Position numbers and translations under genes: made by a program. Source: Nematostella vectensis (taxonomy: Eukaryota; Cnidaria; Anthozoa; Actiniaria; Edwardsiidae). Taken from it: a stretch of DNA of 64,000 nucleotides. How positions within the stretch are numbered: position 1 is the stretch's first letter; each line of letters opens with the position of its first letter. The stretch lies in contig NC_064038.1 in the NCBI RefSeq assembly GCF_932526225.1, positions 5,812,741 to 5,876,740 on the forward strand. Reading direction: 5' to 3'. A model generated the notes under the pieces. That model saw nothing but the letters and a program-made list of their open reading frames with translations. It was not told the origin of the DNA and did not search any database. Positions 48,073-60,360 of the stretch are shown here, piece after piece.

Positions 48073-50721
48073 TTGGTCATGCTGACGGCTGCGTGGGAGA
48101 GTATGTCAACAGGGGTACTTCAGATAAATGCGCCCGCCGCATCTTTATTTCATCCCTTTCAAGATACCAACAACAACAACAACATAGGCATTATGCTATT
48201 TTTAACACGAGCGCGTTCAAAATCAAATGGTACCATGATTTAGAAAATTTTACAGAAAATATTTTTATGAAGGTAGTTCCATATGTGTTTTCGAGCTTTG
48301 TTATTTTGAGTGATGTTCTTTGCGTTCGTTAAAGAGCTTTAGAAAGCCACACCTTTGTAATTGTTTTTAATCAACAAAAAATATATGTAAAGAAATCCTT
48401 CCGTCTAAAAACAAAGTTTAATAGCTTCCCCAAATCAGCCGATGGAAATGGATGCTTTCTCACACCTGTTACTTTGCTAGGATGGCAAAATGGCGGGTAA
48501 CAGAGACTCTTTCATTACCCTTTCCTACATTTGGTTACACCTCCCCCTTTCCTGCCGGAGGGGGGGGTACAGATATAAGCCGCTTCATTACGGTATGAAA
48601 TCCGGCAGCTTTTCTGTGTGTACCATTTCCAAGAAATCACAAAATAATGTCTACTGTTTTGTTGGCTTATTTGTGTTTTTTTTGGGTTTGAAATTCTATA
48701 TTTTAGACTCTGAATCTTTTGCCGAAAAAGGAATTTCACAATCTATACCATGTCCGCCGTCGTAGTTGCCTTTTTTAAAGGTGTAAACGACTCGCAATAT
48801 TTGCCGTACTAGACTAGGTACGTGCTACTTCAGGTTCACGACTTTGTCCGATACGGAAGTCGGTAAAGAATACCATCGGCTAATCCGTTACACTGGATTG
48901 AACAGTTCGCGGGATACATGCGCGTAAACGACCGGTTCAAACGGAAATTTTTGGGTTTGTAATTTTGTCGAGACATTACCTATGATATATATGGGTGCGG
49001 TTACTTTTAAAAGGCCATTAGATGTAGCCGGTCGTTAATCATGACTTAATCTGACCATATAATACGCGGCTGTCGGTAAAGTGGACATGACGGAAAAACA
49101 TGACTTGACGTTTCCAATAAGCTCGTTTCACATCGAATAAGGCGGAAAATTCCCCTAAGTTCTTAGTGAGTAATATCAAACAAAATATCAAATGCGACTT
49201 TTTTAAAATCGATGCGACTTTTTGTAAAGTGACATTGAAATTTGAGCTTTTCGTTCCTGAGCTCATACGCAGCGCAAGGATGATCAAGGAAAAAAATATC
49301 TGAAATAGCCAAAATCTGGGTATGTGAATTTCAGCCTCACGTTATTTGTGTTTTGAAAAGAGAAAATCAGTCCGGAATACAAGGAACTGATGGCCATTGT
49401 GAGAAATTGTATCTTCTTTCTCCATTTCTTCGAAGTGGGCATGTTCAGGGTTTTTCCGTCATGTCGGTAAAATGAGGAACCTCCGGTCTGCGGAGTCCGG
49501 AGCGGAGCAATGTTGGGATTCAACTGAAATTTATTTTAGGAGCATATCAATAATGGAGTTTTGTAATACTCAAAACTCCGACACTGCAATGTCCCTAAGT
49601 ATACTAGGCAAAGTTCTGAACCCACCCACCCACATACCCCAAAAAGGCGAGGACCAAAATTTTAAACCCATACGTCGAACAGAACCCCCCTCATACTAAT
49701 ATTCCAGAGACACCCCCCCCCCCCTATGTCATCTTGGCTTGTTAGCAGGAAAGCTTAGTCAAATCACGGATAGGGTTGCGGCTACGAACAAGAAAAAATT
49801 CATCGGCCTGTTTACAAAAACATGCAACACAAGACTTACCATTGTTCCTACGTCACTGTCGGCAAGCCTTTGAGATCGTGGCGGTTTCCAAGACAGGGGG
49901 TCTATCGCCTTACGTTCGGACTTGCACGCCCAGAATTCATCGCCAACTAGGGGCGGACTTAGCTGTTTGCTAAGAAGAGGGGGTAGACCGATCTCTTCTT
50001 GCAGTCTTACTATCAAAACTAACTAAACTTCTACGAGGCCAGAAGAAGAATAAACTCTCACTTCTGGCGAGGCTATAAAGAGTACACGATAAAATGATTA
50101 TTTTTCGTAGAACTTTTACATGAAAAAACCGACATAGGCTTAAAATAATCCACAGCAGACATTGCTCAGTCTCCCTATCATTGGAACTTGCAAATCCAGC
50201 ATATCAAACTTTTGGTGTTATTCAAACTCGCCCGGCCGCTTTTTTAGAGACTGAGACTAGGAGCTGTGTAACCTGGCAAATTACAAATGGGTTTTCTCTG
50301 AGCTATCCAAGATGGCGGACGAAGAGCGATTATTTTTGGAAAACAGGGCTATTTAACCTGAGATTTCTGCTTATAGAAGCGAAAAATACCTATTTTTCTC
50401 ATCAAATACCCCTGTAGGGGCTAGATCTTTCTTCTGCCAGCCTAACTTGTGGAAAAAAGCCCTCGTAGGTATTTTAATCGACTACGTCCTTGTGTGATCC
50501 TGATGCTGAAGAGTACAGAAACACCCGAAGGACGAGAAGCTAAGTATTCCTTTCTAATATTTCCGTTTTTTGTTTGTATAATTTTGGCGCAATTCTTATC
50601 TAGATAATCTTCACGGGTTGTTTTTTGGGGATCATCTTGCAGAATCTCGGTAAACTTAGGCGGGAAGAGGTTCAAAAGTTTAGTCGTCTCGTTTGCTTGT
50701 TCATGATAGATATCTACTAAA

Positions 50722-53700
50722 ATGATGGTGCAAGGGTATTTGACAAATTTTTCACAAGGTCCTCCATTGAAAAAACAAAGATTGGCTTACATGCTACCTC
50801 AAGTCCGTGAAATCGGGCTGTGTGATTCTCGGGACTCGAGAATCGGAGAGCTCGAGAATCAGCTGTCAGAGCTAAAACATCGACTCGCTGATGTTGTCAA
50901 AGAGAGAGATGGCATGAGAAAGGAGCTAGGCAAGGAAAAAAAGCCCTTTCTTCAGCCGAGAAAGCCTTTTTGTGACCTTGAGCCAAAAGCTCAATTTCAC
51001 AAAAAGTCAGAGATTAAAAAATGGCTTGAGAAGCAATTTGAGAAGCTTCCAACAGATTGGAAAGTTGTTGAGGTTTGTTTAGAATTTTTGTACACATGGA
51101 AACAACCTAAATTTACCAATTCTGTTATAATGGCATTTGTTTATCATAAAATGTTTCCTTATCTCTAGGTTCAACTTGAAGTTGGTCAGTTTTGCCCTAC
51201 ATTTCAATGAGAGGGTTGAGCCTGAGGAGATTGACCATAAAAAGATCCAAAGAGCTCTCAAGGTAGGTATTATAGAAGTACATGTACAGTACTGTAGGTT
51301 TCTTATTTTTTCTATATTTAGATTATTTTTATAATCTCAGGCCAAAGATGATGGTGATGTTTCTGACTCAGCATACCATGAGCTAAAGATGGTAGCTGGG
51401 TCCAGCTTGCCATCACTGTATGGGATACAGAAAGAGAGAAAAGCTCAAAATGCAATCATTCCTATTACAGAATTTGAAGGGGTTAGTCTGTTGATAGTCT
51501 TAATTCTGATTTGCTTTGTGCACAGCACATTTTGCATCCTTTAAAACAAGCAAATACTGTACAAACCCAATAATTCATTAAACAAAGTTTCTCCTTTCAG
51601 AATGCAAAAGGATGTTCAAGATCCATCAAGGACATTCTAAGTTATAGTTCAGATGTCATTGGAAATGCAGGGGGCAATGTTATAACCCTTCGGTTTTCTG
51701 GTGATGGTAGAAAAACCACCAAAAAACTCGGGAGTGTTATGACAACCTTCTGCTTTCCAGCAGAAAACTCTGTTAAAAGAAGCCCAGAAAGGGAATACTG
51801 TATATCTATATATGATGGTGAGTTGGTTGCAGCTAATTTATTGCAGCTGTAAGCGAGAACAAATCTTCCTAATGATATAGTCAACTAAAGCCATATATCT
51901 GTGAACACTTTTTATTATAGGCAAGGAGTCATATGACATCCTAAAGGCGACCTTGAGAGGGGTTTTTGATGAGATGAAGGCCCTAGGGAGAACTGGCATT
52001 CTTGTTAATGGCCTTGAATACACTATTGATTGGTAGGTTTCATTTTTTTTGCAACCAATAATCTTATGATCTGGCATTAAACAGGACATATGTAACTTTT
52101 ATCCCTTTTTTAAGGGTGATGTGTGCTGACTGGAAGTTCATGGCGTGTATTCTCGGAATTAATAGTCCCTGTGCCTTGTACTTCTGCATTTGGTGCGAAT
52201 GCAGCAAAAGGATGATCAGAGACTTTTCTAGTAAGTTTTTTAATTTTGTTACTTATATAATGAATGTTATGTAATGAATTAAATGATTTTTGTTTTTATG
52301 AATTATTCCATTGTCAGCTATATTATAAATAACTAGATAAATTTGATAAAAATTTCAGTCCCACAATGGCCCATAACCAGAACCTTAAACCAGTGCCGTG
52401 CACGTGTTGGGTGTCCAAATGCCAAGGGAGTTCAATGTTTACCTCTCGTGGACATTGAATTTACCAAGGTCATACCCGACACCCTGCACCTCAAATTGAG
52501 GATCATGGGAAAACTTCTCAACCAGGTAAAATTATGCTTATTTAACAAATTCAAATCTCCATTGAGCCATTTTTTAAAAAAGTTCCTGGTATATATTAAA
52601 CTTCTAGGTTGCTTGCTGGGCTATAGAGCAGAATGTTAAAAAAGCCATGGAAGAAGCAATAGAAGCTTTGGGTAAATAAAAATTTCATGTATAGGGTAAA
52701 TGGGTATAGGGGATGTCTTATGGTGATTATCATTTTGTTTTCTTGCCATATTGTATTTGCAGGTGTGAGGTTTTGTTTCTATGATGTCCAGGATGACAGT
52801 GGCAAAACCACAACCAAGTGGAGCTCTTTGGATTGTAAGTAAATAACTGACTAATAGAAAAGACTGTTATAATAACTGAAACTAATATGAAATTACTATA
52901 AAGTTTCGTTATTTATTTTCTTTGAATCCTCTTTTCCTTATAAAGGTGATGATTTGGAAACTATCATTAGGGGGCTTGATATCCATGCCTTCCTAGGAGA
53001 CATGGAGAACAAGTCCATCACCAGCCTTGACTGTCTGACCAAAGCCCAGCTAGTGGAGGAATGTAGGAAGTTCCATCTGAGGTCGACAGGCACCAAGGAC
53101 TTCCTACGTGCCACACTCAAGGATCATCTTGACCGCAACAACATAGTGTTTGAGGTATGATTTTTATTTTCATTATAAAAAAGACCAGCACACCCAGGAT
53201 ACTACTGTGTATAAAGCTAATTTAACAATTGCTTTGTGTTTTGTAGCCATCGTCCACTCCCACTTGTGAGAAAACAGTTCTTAGCATATCAGAGCTGACA
53301 CAAGTGTGGAAAAGTTTGATGGTCCTCACTGATGCTCTTGGGGCAAATCCTGGAGATGAAGCATATCTTCGAGCAGATGCTTTTCAAGAAAAGGCCCGCC
53401 AATGGGGAACCAAATTTAGAAAAGCCACGTTTGATGAGGTAATTCTACATCCCTGTGGTTAGTTGAACTGGCAGGACACAAGCCTCATTTGATCATATGT
53501 CACTGAAAAAATAAAATCAGTAGATATATTATTTTAATTGTGCTTTCTTTTATCTCTCCACAGGATGTAATTCCATATATACATGGTAAGATTAAAATGA
53601 GATTCCTTAATTGACTTGGGATCTCCGAGACCAAGTAATTTTATGCATTTTTTTCTCTACAGTTCTTGTTTATCATGTCCCCCAATTTTTGGAGATTCAT

Positions 53701-53970
53701 GGCACGATCCACCAGTTCAATTGCCAGACAGTGGAAAAGAAAAACCACATGCAGAACAAGACATTCCACAGGGGTAGCCAGAAAGGGGGGAAAAATAGCA
53801 ACTACACTGTACAGGTAATTCCAAGTGAAAAAAACGTCATGTTATCTAGACTAATCGCTTGCTACAACTGTGTATTTTTATCTCTATAGATCATGGAGAG
53901 GGAAAACAGAAAACTGTTCAGTAGGGAAAATAATTTGGAAAGGGTCAAGAGAAAATATCAAAAGCAGTGA
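50722..53970 (+). CDS. RAG1/Transib-like DDE nuclease-fold protein with SAP-like motif (14 exons, 668 aa)
   Basis: Exons: 50722-51089, 51169-51262, 51341-51481, 51601-51817, 51921-52032, 52115-52230, 52359-52525, 52608-52671, 52763-52834, 52946-53154, 53247-53438, 53564-53585, 53663-53814, 53890-53970. Total 2007 nt; all later junctions are consensus GT-AG. The exon 1/2 join uses a weak donor (TT|GTACAC), the only choice that keeps frame. The N-terminus has a possible nuclear signal (PPLKKQRL) and a coiled coil at about 38-75. Candidate catalytic residues are D236 (FSGDGR), D316 (CADWKF) and E616 (VEKKNH). Candidate zinc ligands are C335/C338 (CIWC) and H591/H596 (YIHVLVYHVP). D316-to-C335 (19), C-x2-C, H-x4-H and H596-to-E616 (20) equal the RAG1 spacings. 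A SAP-like helix pair lies at about 482-513. It may be a domesticated or active transposase; no terminal repeats were found. Confidence 0.82.
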
Positions 53971-54406
53971 AGACAAAGAAAAAATGTATTTATTTATTTA
54001 TTATATTTTTGGTGCTATTTATTACTGTTGTAAATATCACTATTTATAACTTGTATAACTATTTGTACCCACATTATTATATAAAGGCATTAAAACCATC
54101 AAAACAATCTGTATCATTCCCTGGATCTAAATTCCCCCTCTTTATTTTCGACTGGAAATACAGTGAAATCGGTTGAAACAGATGTCAACAATTAGTTTAT
54201 ATAGAGAGATTTTAACTTACCGAGCCATAGTTGTGAAGCATATTCCGTCTACGCCGTACGAAGCTGATCTCCAAAAAGCTCAGCGGGGGATACTTGCGCT
54301 CTAGCGGTCGACACATACTAGGCCTTTCTTCCTCTGACCCATATTCAGAGATGTAAGTACAACGGGGGCACGAACTATGATCATAATTAATCCTTAGCTC
54401 GTATCC

Positions 54407-55054
54407 TCATGATATCCACATCTTCGAAGATGAGTTAACTTCACATATTGTACTCGAATCTGGCAGTTGCCGAGCCATAAACTCCGTACCAATAACGGTG
54501 CCAAACTCGACAGCAGTGCACGGGAACCGAATATTACGGGTCCCTGAAAAATCCAGCTTTCGTGAGGTAGCAAAAGAAAATGTCCCTTTACCAAACAAAG
54601 CGGAAAAACCCCCCTTTGAAAGTGGGACTTTCACTTGTACTCTCCGAATGAGTCCCGTGTCATTCTCGGGTGTACGAAATTGGAGCTCATCGAACAGTGC
54701 ATGTCGAATCAGCCACAATTCCTTATCCTCGGAGCAAAGAATGGGAAGCTTTTCTCTTGCTACCTCACTACTGTCGGGGTTCCCAGCATTCACGGCTAAA
54801 TAGCATGACAACTGCGGATTCAATGAAAGAGAAACCGTAGAATTATATCTATCGCTGTAGCCTTTCCATTTCACAAAGGCATAGTCTCCCTCAACGTTTA
54901 AAACTCTCTCTATCTCCCAGACTTTTTCTTCTTCCTCTTTCTCTTCTTTCACGTACGTATCAACTGAGGAATGGTCTAAATATTTGACCAAGCGATCCGG
55001 TTTCTTTATAATTCTTCCACTACGAGTCTTTAGAGAATCAGTGTTTGCCGCCAT
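54407..55054 (-). CDS. Chromodomain protein, single exon (215 aa)
   Basis: The start is ATG 55054 in a good context (ATGGCGGC) and the stop is TGA 54407-54409. Residues about 44-72 form a chromodomain: KVWEIERVLNVEGDYAFVKW followed by KGYSDRYNS. The methyl-lysine cage aromatics are present (W46, W63, Y66). The usual C-terminal NSWxPxxxL helix is replaced by NSTVSLSLNP, so the domain end is altered. The N-terminal 20 residues are basic (RSGRIIKKP), and an acidic stretch (KEEKEEEEK) precedes the domain. The C-terminal 140 residues are not recognised. The likely role is chromatin binding. The gene is convergent with the RAG1-like gene, 437 bp away. It may be a host gene or a fragment of a chromodomain-bearing element. 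Confidence 0.75.
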   Translation of the reverse strand: MAANTDSLKTRSGRIIKKPDRLVKYLDHSSVDTYVKEEKEEEEKVWEIERVLNVEGDYAFVKWKGYSDRYNSTVSLSLNPQLSCYLAVNAGNPDSSEVAREKLPILCSEDKELWLIRHALFDELQFRTPENDTGLIRRVQVKVPLSKGGFSALFGKGTFSFATSRKLDFSGTRNIRFPCTAVEFGTVIGTEFMARQLPDSSTICEVNSSSKMWIS

Positions 55055-56356
55055 GTTTGTTGGAGAAGCGCGAAAGGGGAAACTCCAGTACTTCTAAATA
55101 TGGGCATATATGACCATATAAGGCACAGCGAACGAAGGACACTATCCGTGGGGAATATGTTTGATATGCTTTACTGCGCACCCTTCTCTCTATATAGTAG
55201 TTGTTGGCGTTTGATTTATTGATTAGTTCATTTAGCCCGTTCCGGTATAATACTGAATAAGGGGGGGAAAGTCCGGGCTTTCAACGTTATTAAAGAGTCT
55301 CTATCAGACGCCTTCTTTTTACCTTTCAAGCGAAATACTAGACCCGTTCCCAGGCTTCTCCATTGTTATTGCTTTTGCTAGGCCCCAGGATGCAACGCGG
55401 TTATATTTAATTTTTAAAATGGCGGATTTATGTAACGCTGACACTCCTCAGGCAAGCGGCAAATCAAACGTTACGTCACCAAAGGGAAATCGCGCAGCGA
55501 AAAGGAGCCTGGGTGCGAGGTTAGCAAAATACCAAAATTTGGTAAATGAAGTTTAAAGCTTTCTCTTAAGATTACTTTACATAATCGTGGAATTCTCATA
55601 TCGGTTATGAATTGTTATTGAATCCTAAAGTTCCCATTGATTTCGATGCGTTTTGAGTGGTCAAGTCTGTGTTTTCATAGAATTCAACTTTGGCATTAGT
55701 GTGAGCATAATAAATAAGCAACAGGGCCCTGGTGTGTGGCCAATCGTTTTCTACTCATCGATCGGTCATTTTTATTGTGACTGGTTAAAACATTTATAAG
55801 CGTTGATAAAAGGACTCATTCAAAAACTTATTCAAATCATTATAAATTTTCATTCCACCATTTCCTCGATTCAAGGGCCATTTTATTGTTCTACTATCTC
55901 AGTGGGTTATCAATTTATTTTTAGTGATCTTATTTTCACGATAATGACTCTAATTAAAAATCGCTAAAGCAATCAAGTAAGCCATAAATCTTTCCATTAG
56001 CGTCTGACAAAAACACAAAAAGTGCCTGTTTAGTTTATGTAAAAGTGAATGCCTTATGTTCTAGTTGTTTGTATGGTTTTCTTTTCAAAGGAGTTATTTT
56101 TCATAAGTTGACAGTTTCTTGCCAGCCTCTTATTATATAAACTTTCTGGATTTTAATTTTAAGCTTTGAAAAGGAGAGTCATAAGATTTTCTCTGTTATG
56201 TCAATATTTACAATAACCTGCTGTGCACCGAATATTGGCCTAAGTTTTAATAAAAACAAGGTATTTGCGCAAGAGATAAGCACATATTTGGATCCACATA
56301 GACAGTTATCTGATATACAATCAGCTTTATTTTAAAAGGGTTACTTTATGCCCATA

Positions 56357-56662
56357 TACACCCTCTTTTTTTATAAGAACTTCCGAGCCTGAGATTTTAC
56401 CTAAGAACATGTCGAGGTTCAGATAGCAGCGAAATATCGTTTTGTTTAGTGTGTTGCGTTCTAAAATGCAGAATCAATCTTTAACCGTTATTCTTAATTA
56501 TTATTGTTATCGGATCATTTGTGTAATAATTCATTAAAGAATTCATTGTGTATTTTTCACTGAAATTTGAGAGCATTCCTAAGAACATTTTCAGCCTAAT
56601 GCTCCGGAAATAAGAACGACCCAGTCTTAACTGAAAATTGGACGTTCTTATAAAAAGAGTGC
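56357..56662. mobile_element. MITE with TACACCCTCTTTTTTTATAAG ends removed to short TIR, copy A
   Basis: About 306 bp. The left end has CTCTTTTTTTATAAGAAC and the right end its inverted form GTTCTTATAAAAAGAG. Internal markers are TAAGAACATGTCGAGG, TGCAGAATC and AAGAACATTTTCAGCC. Related copies lie at 61029-61373, 61563-61693 and 29001-29185. Confidence 0.8.
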
Positions 56663-58540
56663 TTTTCTAACTAATATATATTCCATATATCAGTATTTTA
56701 GCGTTTAACCCCAGGGATTTTTTTATCGTTCTTTCTCTCACGGGTCAAGAAACATCACAACAAATAAAAAGTGGTTACCGAGCGAAACTATTCCGTTTGA
56801 GTAATATTGCCCTTTAAATCCACTCAGTAAATTAAGTAAAGTCTTTAAGGTATGGTAAAATGGGTTGAATTGATTGTAAACTAAGCTTCAGTTGTAGCAT
56901 TATTTTTTTTAGCTCGCGCTTGTTTTCTTCAAAGTTTGGAAACGATAGATGTAGCAAATTTCTCAAGTTAGGGTCTAATGAGCGTGAAAATCCTGCTTCT
57001 GCTTTTGGATTAGCTATGGGGTCATCCCTTGGGCCCTTTTTTGGCCTCAGATGGTAGGACGTTGGCTATAGATAATGCAGGAGGGAGATATTTTTTGTGA
57101 ACATACTGACATAACGTTATAGAATTTTAGCAGAAGCTTACTGTCTTTGGAGTACCTCAAGGTTTAACCCTTTACTCTAGATAACACAGGAGGGAGACAT
57201 TTTTTGTAAACATAATGTTATAGAATTTAAACAGAAGTTTACTACCTTTGGAGTACCTCAATTTTCAACCCTTGGACCTCTTGCTCGATCTTCGACAGGC
57301 CAGAGAAATGGGTCTAGATACAGGGGGGAGATAAGATTTTTGTGGACGCCACTGGCGATAGTGCATACCGAACAACTCCTGCCTCCTTTATAAGGTAAAC
57401 AATGCAAGTTTTTGGGGGAAATAGTGGGCTTAAATGCCTCCAAACAGCGTATAATTGGATACAGTAAAATAGTAGTGTTATTGTTTTTTTACAAGTGTTA
57501 TCGCATTCCTTGACCATCTCGATCATGTCTCACAAAATAAATACCCTTTTATCAAGGGCATTCCGATTTCTATGATTTCTATTATTTATATGATTTCTAT
57601 GATTTCTATGATTTATATGCCCGATTCTCCTCTGCTACAGGTATTAGTATTCATATATCGTCATCATTCTAGCTCTGGCCTGTCATCTTGCGCTAAAAGA
57701 AACCGACAAAAAATGTTTCAAGGCTCCTTAAAGTCTAAGTGCCACTCCTTTGCTATTGTTTACATTAATTTGTATGAACTTCAAAATAGTCATTCACAAT
57801 TCCAAATACAAAGTCCAACATCTGTAACAATATTTGATTAGAATTATCTCGCTTGGATTGGCCGATGGAAATTGATACATTGTTTGTGTGAAGTGGCGGC
57901 GTGATTGGCCTTCTCTAAACGTTTATTCTCTACTACAAGTATCAGTCTCGTTGTTTAATCCATTTGATATTGCCTCTAACTCTTGCCTAATATCTTAGCA
58001 CAATGGTTGAATAAACACAAGTGACAGTGATGTATAGCTACCGTTAACAATGCGCCTACGACAACCTGCGTCAACACAACCTGTTAGCCTTTGTGGGAAC
58101 TCGGCTGGACATTGGAACCCAGTGGTTCCACAGACATAAGGCACAATATACGAGCTGAGATACCAGCACGCCATTCCCCCACCGCAGCGCACGACAATGG
58201 CATTTATTTATTTTAGAGTTCAAGGATATTAAATCTTACGTTCTCTTTATTCGTTTTTTTCTTAAAACATAATTAAGACGCCTTGTGAGCGCAGCGATGC
58301 ACTTCATATCACATCTGAGACCTAAAGCGCTCCTTTAGAAAGCTCGATTTCGGGATCACAAGCTTTAAAGGAAAACGCTTTCTAGAATGTGGGGTTGAAT
58401 AACGCTATCTACTGTCGAGTTTGCGCGGTAGACGGAAGATCTTATTGCCGTATCACGTGGTTGTGGCTGGTCACGATAACGTTTGTGTAGGTTTATTGCA
58501 GACTTCTTGGCGACACCCCATACTGTTGTGCTAATAGAAT

Positions 58541-58760
58541 ATACTCGATCATACGTTCGATCCTGACTGAGCCTCGTACCGTTAGGTTAACAAGAGGCAC
58601 TCGATCATACGTTCGATTGTTATTGAACGTTATGCCGCTTTACTAGCATCCACTCGATTATACGTTTGATTCTTAATAACCCTCATACCGCTTTACTAAC
58701 TAAAGTCACTCGATTATACGTTCGAATATTAAGGAATATCATGCTGTTTTATTGGCAGTT
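58541..58760. repeat. Four-copy degenerate repeat of about 60 bp
   Basis: Units carry ACTCGATTATACGTTCGAT or close variants at about 58542, 58599, 58651 and 58707. They are spaced by sequence containing CCGTTAGGTTAAC or CCGCTTTACTA. Confidence 0.85.
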
Positions 58761-59081
58761 GCCACCATTGTATGATTCAATGTATCATTTTCAATCGTCC
58801 ACTAAAAAGTGCAACATTACTTGAGTGATAATTCTTAATTCTGAGTCTCGGAAAATCGGAAAACTTTATTTCTAAGAAAACAGTTGTAATAATTCAATAA
58901 CGGGACTCGTAACACAGACTCGTTTTGTTACAAATCACGTAAGGCATAACGCATTTCACGTATGACGCAAGTTCACGAAGCGAGTTTTAAAACAATCGAT
59001 AAAATATACTAGCTTTTTATAGCTGGTACGATCTTTGCAGATCAAGCGAAGTTAAAGAGTCTCTTTCAACCGCCATTTCGT

Positions 59082-59166
59082 TGCCCTGGTTCCAGAGCCT
59101 CGAACGTCTCTCTCAACCTCGCTGGCCACTAAATAGAGAGACGTTCGAGGCTCTGGAACCAGGGTA
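59082..59166. mobile_element. Mini foldback MITE (TGCCCTGGTTCC ends), copy 2
   Basis: An 85-bp near-perfect hairpin: CCCTGGTTCCAGAGCCTCGA and its inverted copy, with CGTCTCTCT/AGAGAGACG inside. It is flanked by 9-bp direct repeats CCATTTCGT (59073-59081, 59167-59175). It is inserted within a dispersed CATCCGTTTCTATCGGCTGA-type repeat, so it is the younger of the two. Confidence 0.88.
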
Positions 59167-60360
59167 CCATTTCGTCATCCTCTAGCAGAATACCAAGTGG
59201 GAGAAAGCATCCGTTTCTATCGGCTGATTTGTTAAAGCTATTGCGATGTTTTCTATACAAAAGAAAAAACTTTGTTTTTAGATGGTTATTACGCGATTTC
59301 TTCACATTATTTTGATTACTATATGGAAGGAAAACAATAAGAAAGGCGTGGCTGACAGAGTCTCTTTAAATACTTATTTTCATGCTTCGTTATTTTCCAT
59401 TACGAAACAGACCCTTAACATATCGTGCGTAGTTGAACGCAACATGCTTTCGGGCATGGCTACTTTGTCTTAACGCTTTTACTATATGGCGCCTTAATTT
59501 TTCCTTGAGTTCCTTGTTTGTCCTTTACTAACCACAATCTTTACCCTTACGTAAAGCCCCGGTCTTTTTCAGCTTTCGGTGTTTAACACTAGAGAGGTCT
59601 AGTATTCATGCCCGGGGACAAGGCACTTTTCTTTTTCGGCCGGCCAAAAAAAATATGCCGAAAAAACTTTTCTGCGGTGGCTCGCCCTAATGGCTCAAAT
59701 GCGCGCGCACTCACCTTTGCTTGCATATTACATTATTGAATCCAGAGAACAATGCAAAAACGTTATTAGAAATCTAGCAAAACAAATTCGCCTAAAAAAA
59801 AGGACGAGCAGGGAAAAATAATTCCCCTTCTGATACCAAATCGCCAGTATCTAGTGATACTATCAGGTCTTCGTCAGACGTTTAGGTTATTCCACGAGCA
59901 ATATTTTCGCACACGTCGCGAAATCCACCCTCTACTCATTACGAACTCTGATCAAGACAACATGGCACCGCCACCCTGGCTTCGGGCATCCCCGTCGCTC
60001 GCTTTACGCAAAGTGTGTTTTTATTGACCAGGTGGTTTGCCTTATAGGTGGCCTTAGGGAACGAAAAAAGGTTGTTTTTGTTATTTTAACTTTTTAAAGG
60101 AGGATTGTAGACACTTGGGCTGCCGTCTACTAATGGATTGTTTTTTTTTTTTTTATTTGCTAATGGTAACACGGTTAAAATTCATTACTCTTTATTCTAC
60201 ATAAAAATTGAAGATTTTGTGTGAATCTCTAATTGACAGATTAACCAATAGATATCTTACATAAAATGTCTTTTCAGAACGTAAATGATGTGGTTTTCAA
60301 AACCACATTAAAAAGTTAAAAAGTTTTTAATCATGAGATAAAAAGGAAAAAATTGAACAC

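Larger units (their letters stand above)
42484..50721. other. Intergenic region, repeat-bearing
   Basis: No gene could be supported over 8.2 kb. Notable content: a MITE with 10-bp target duplication (44256-44368), a T run followed by a G run (about 45950-45988), a long palindromic repeat (47670-48072) and a dispersed block at about 48428-48495 (CATTTCCATCGGCTGA-type, in reverse). Copies of that block occur near 20285-20350, 34085-34130 and 59165-59240. Short inverted matches containing GACATGACGGAAAAAC lie near 49085 and 49450. All open frames are short and featureless. Confidence 0.55.

Noticed and set aside
49040-49290. 82-codon minus-strand frame near inverted GACATGACGG motifs
   Set aside because: No domain; the inverted match is only about 16 bp, too weak to call an element.
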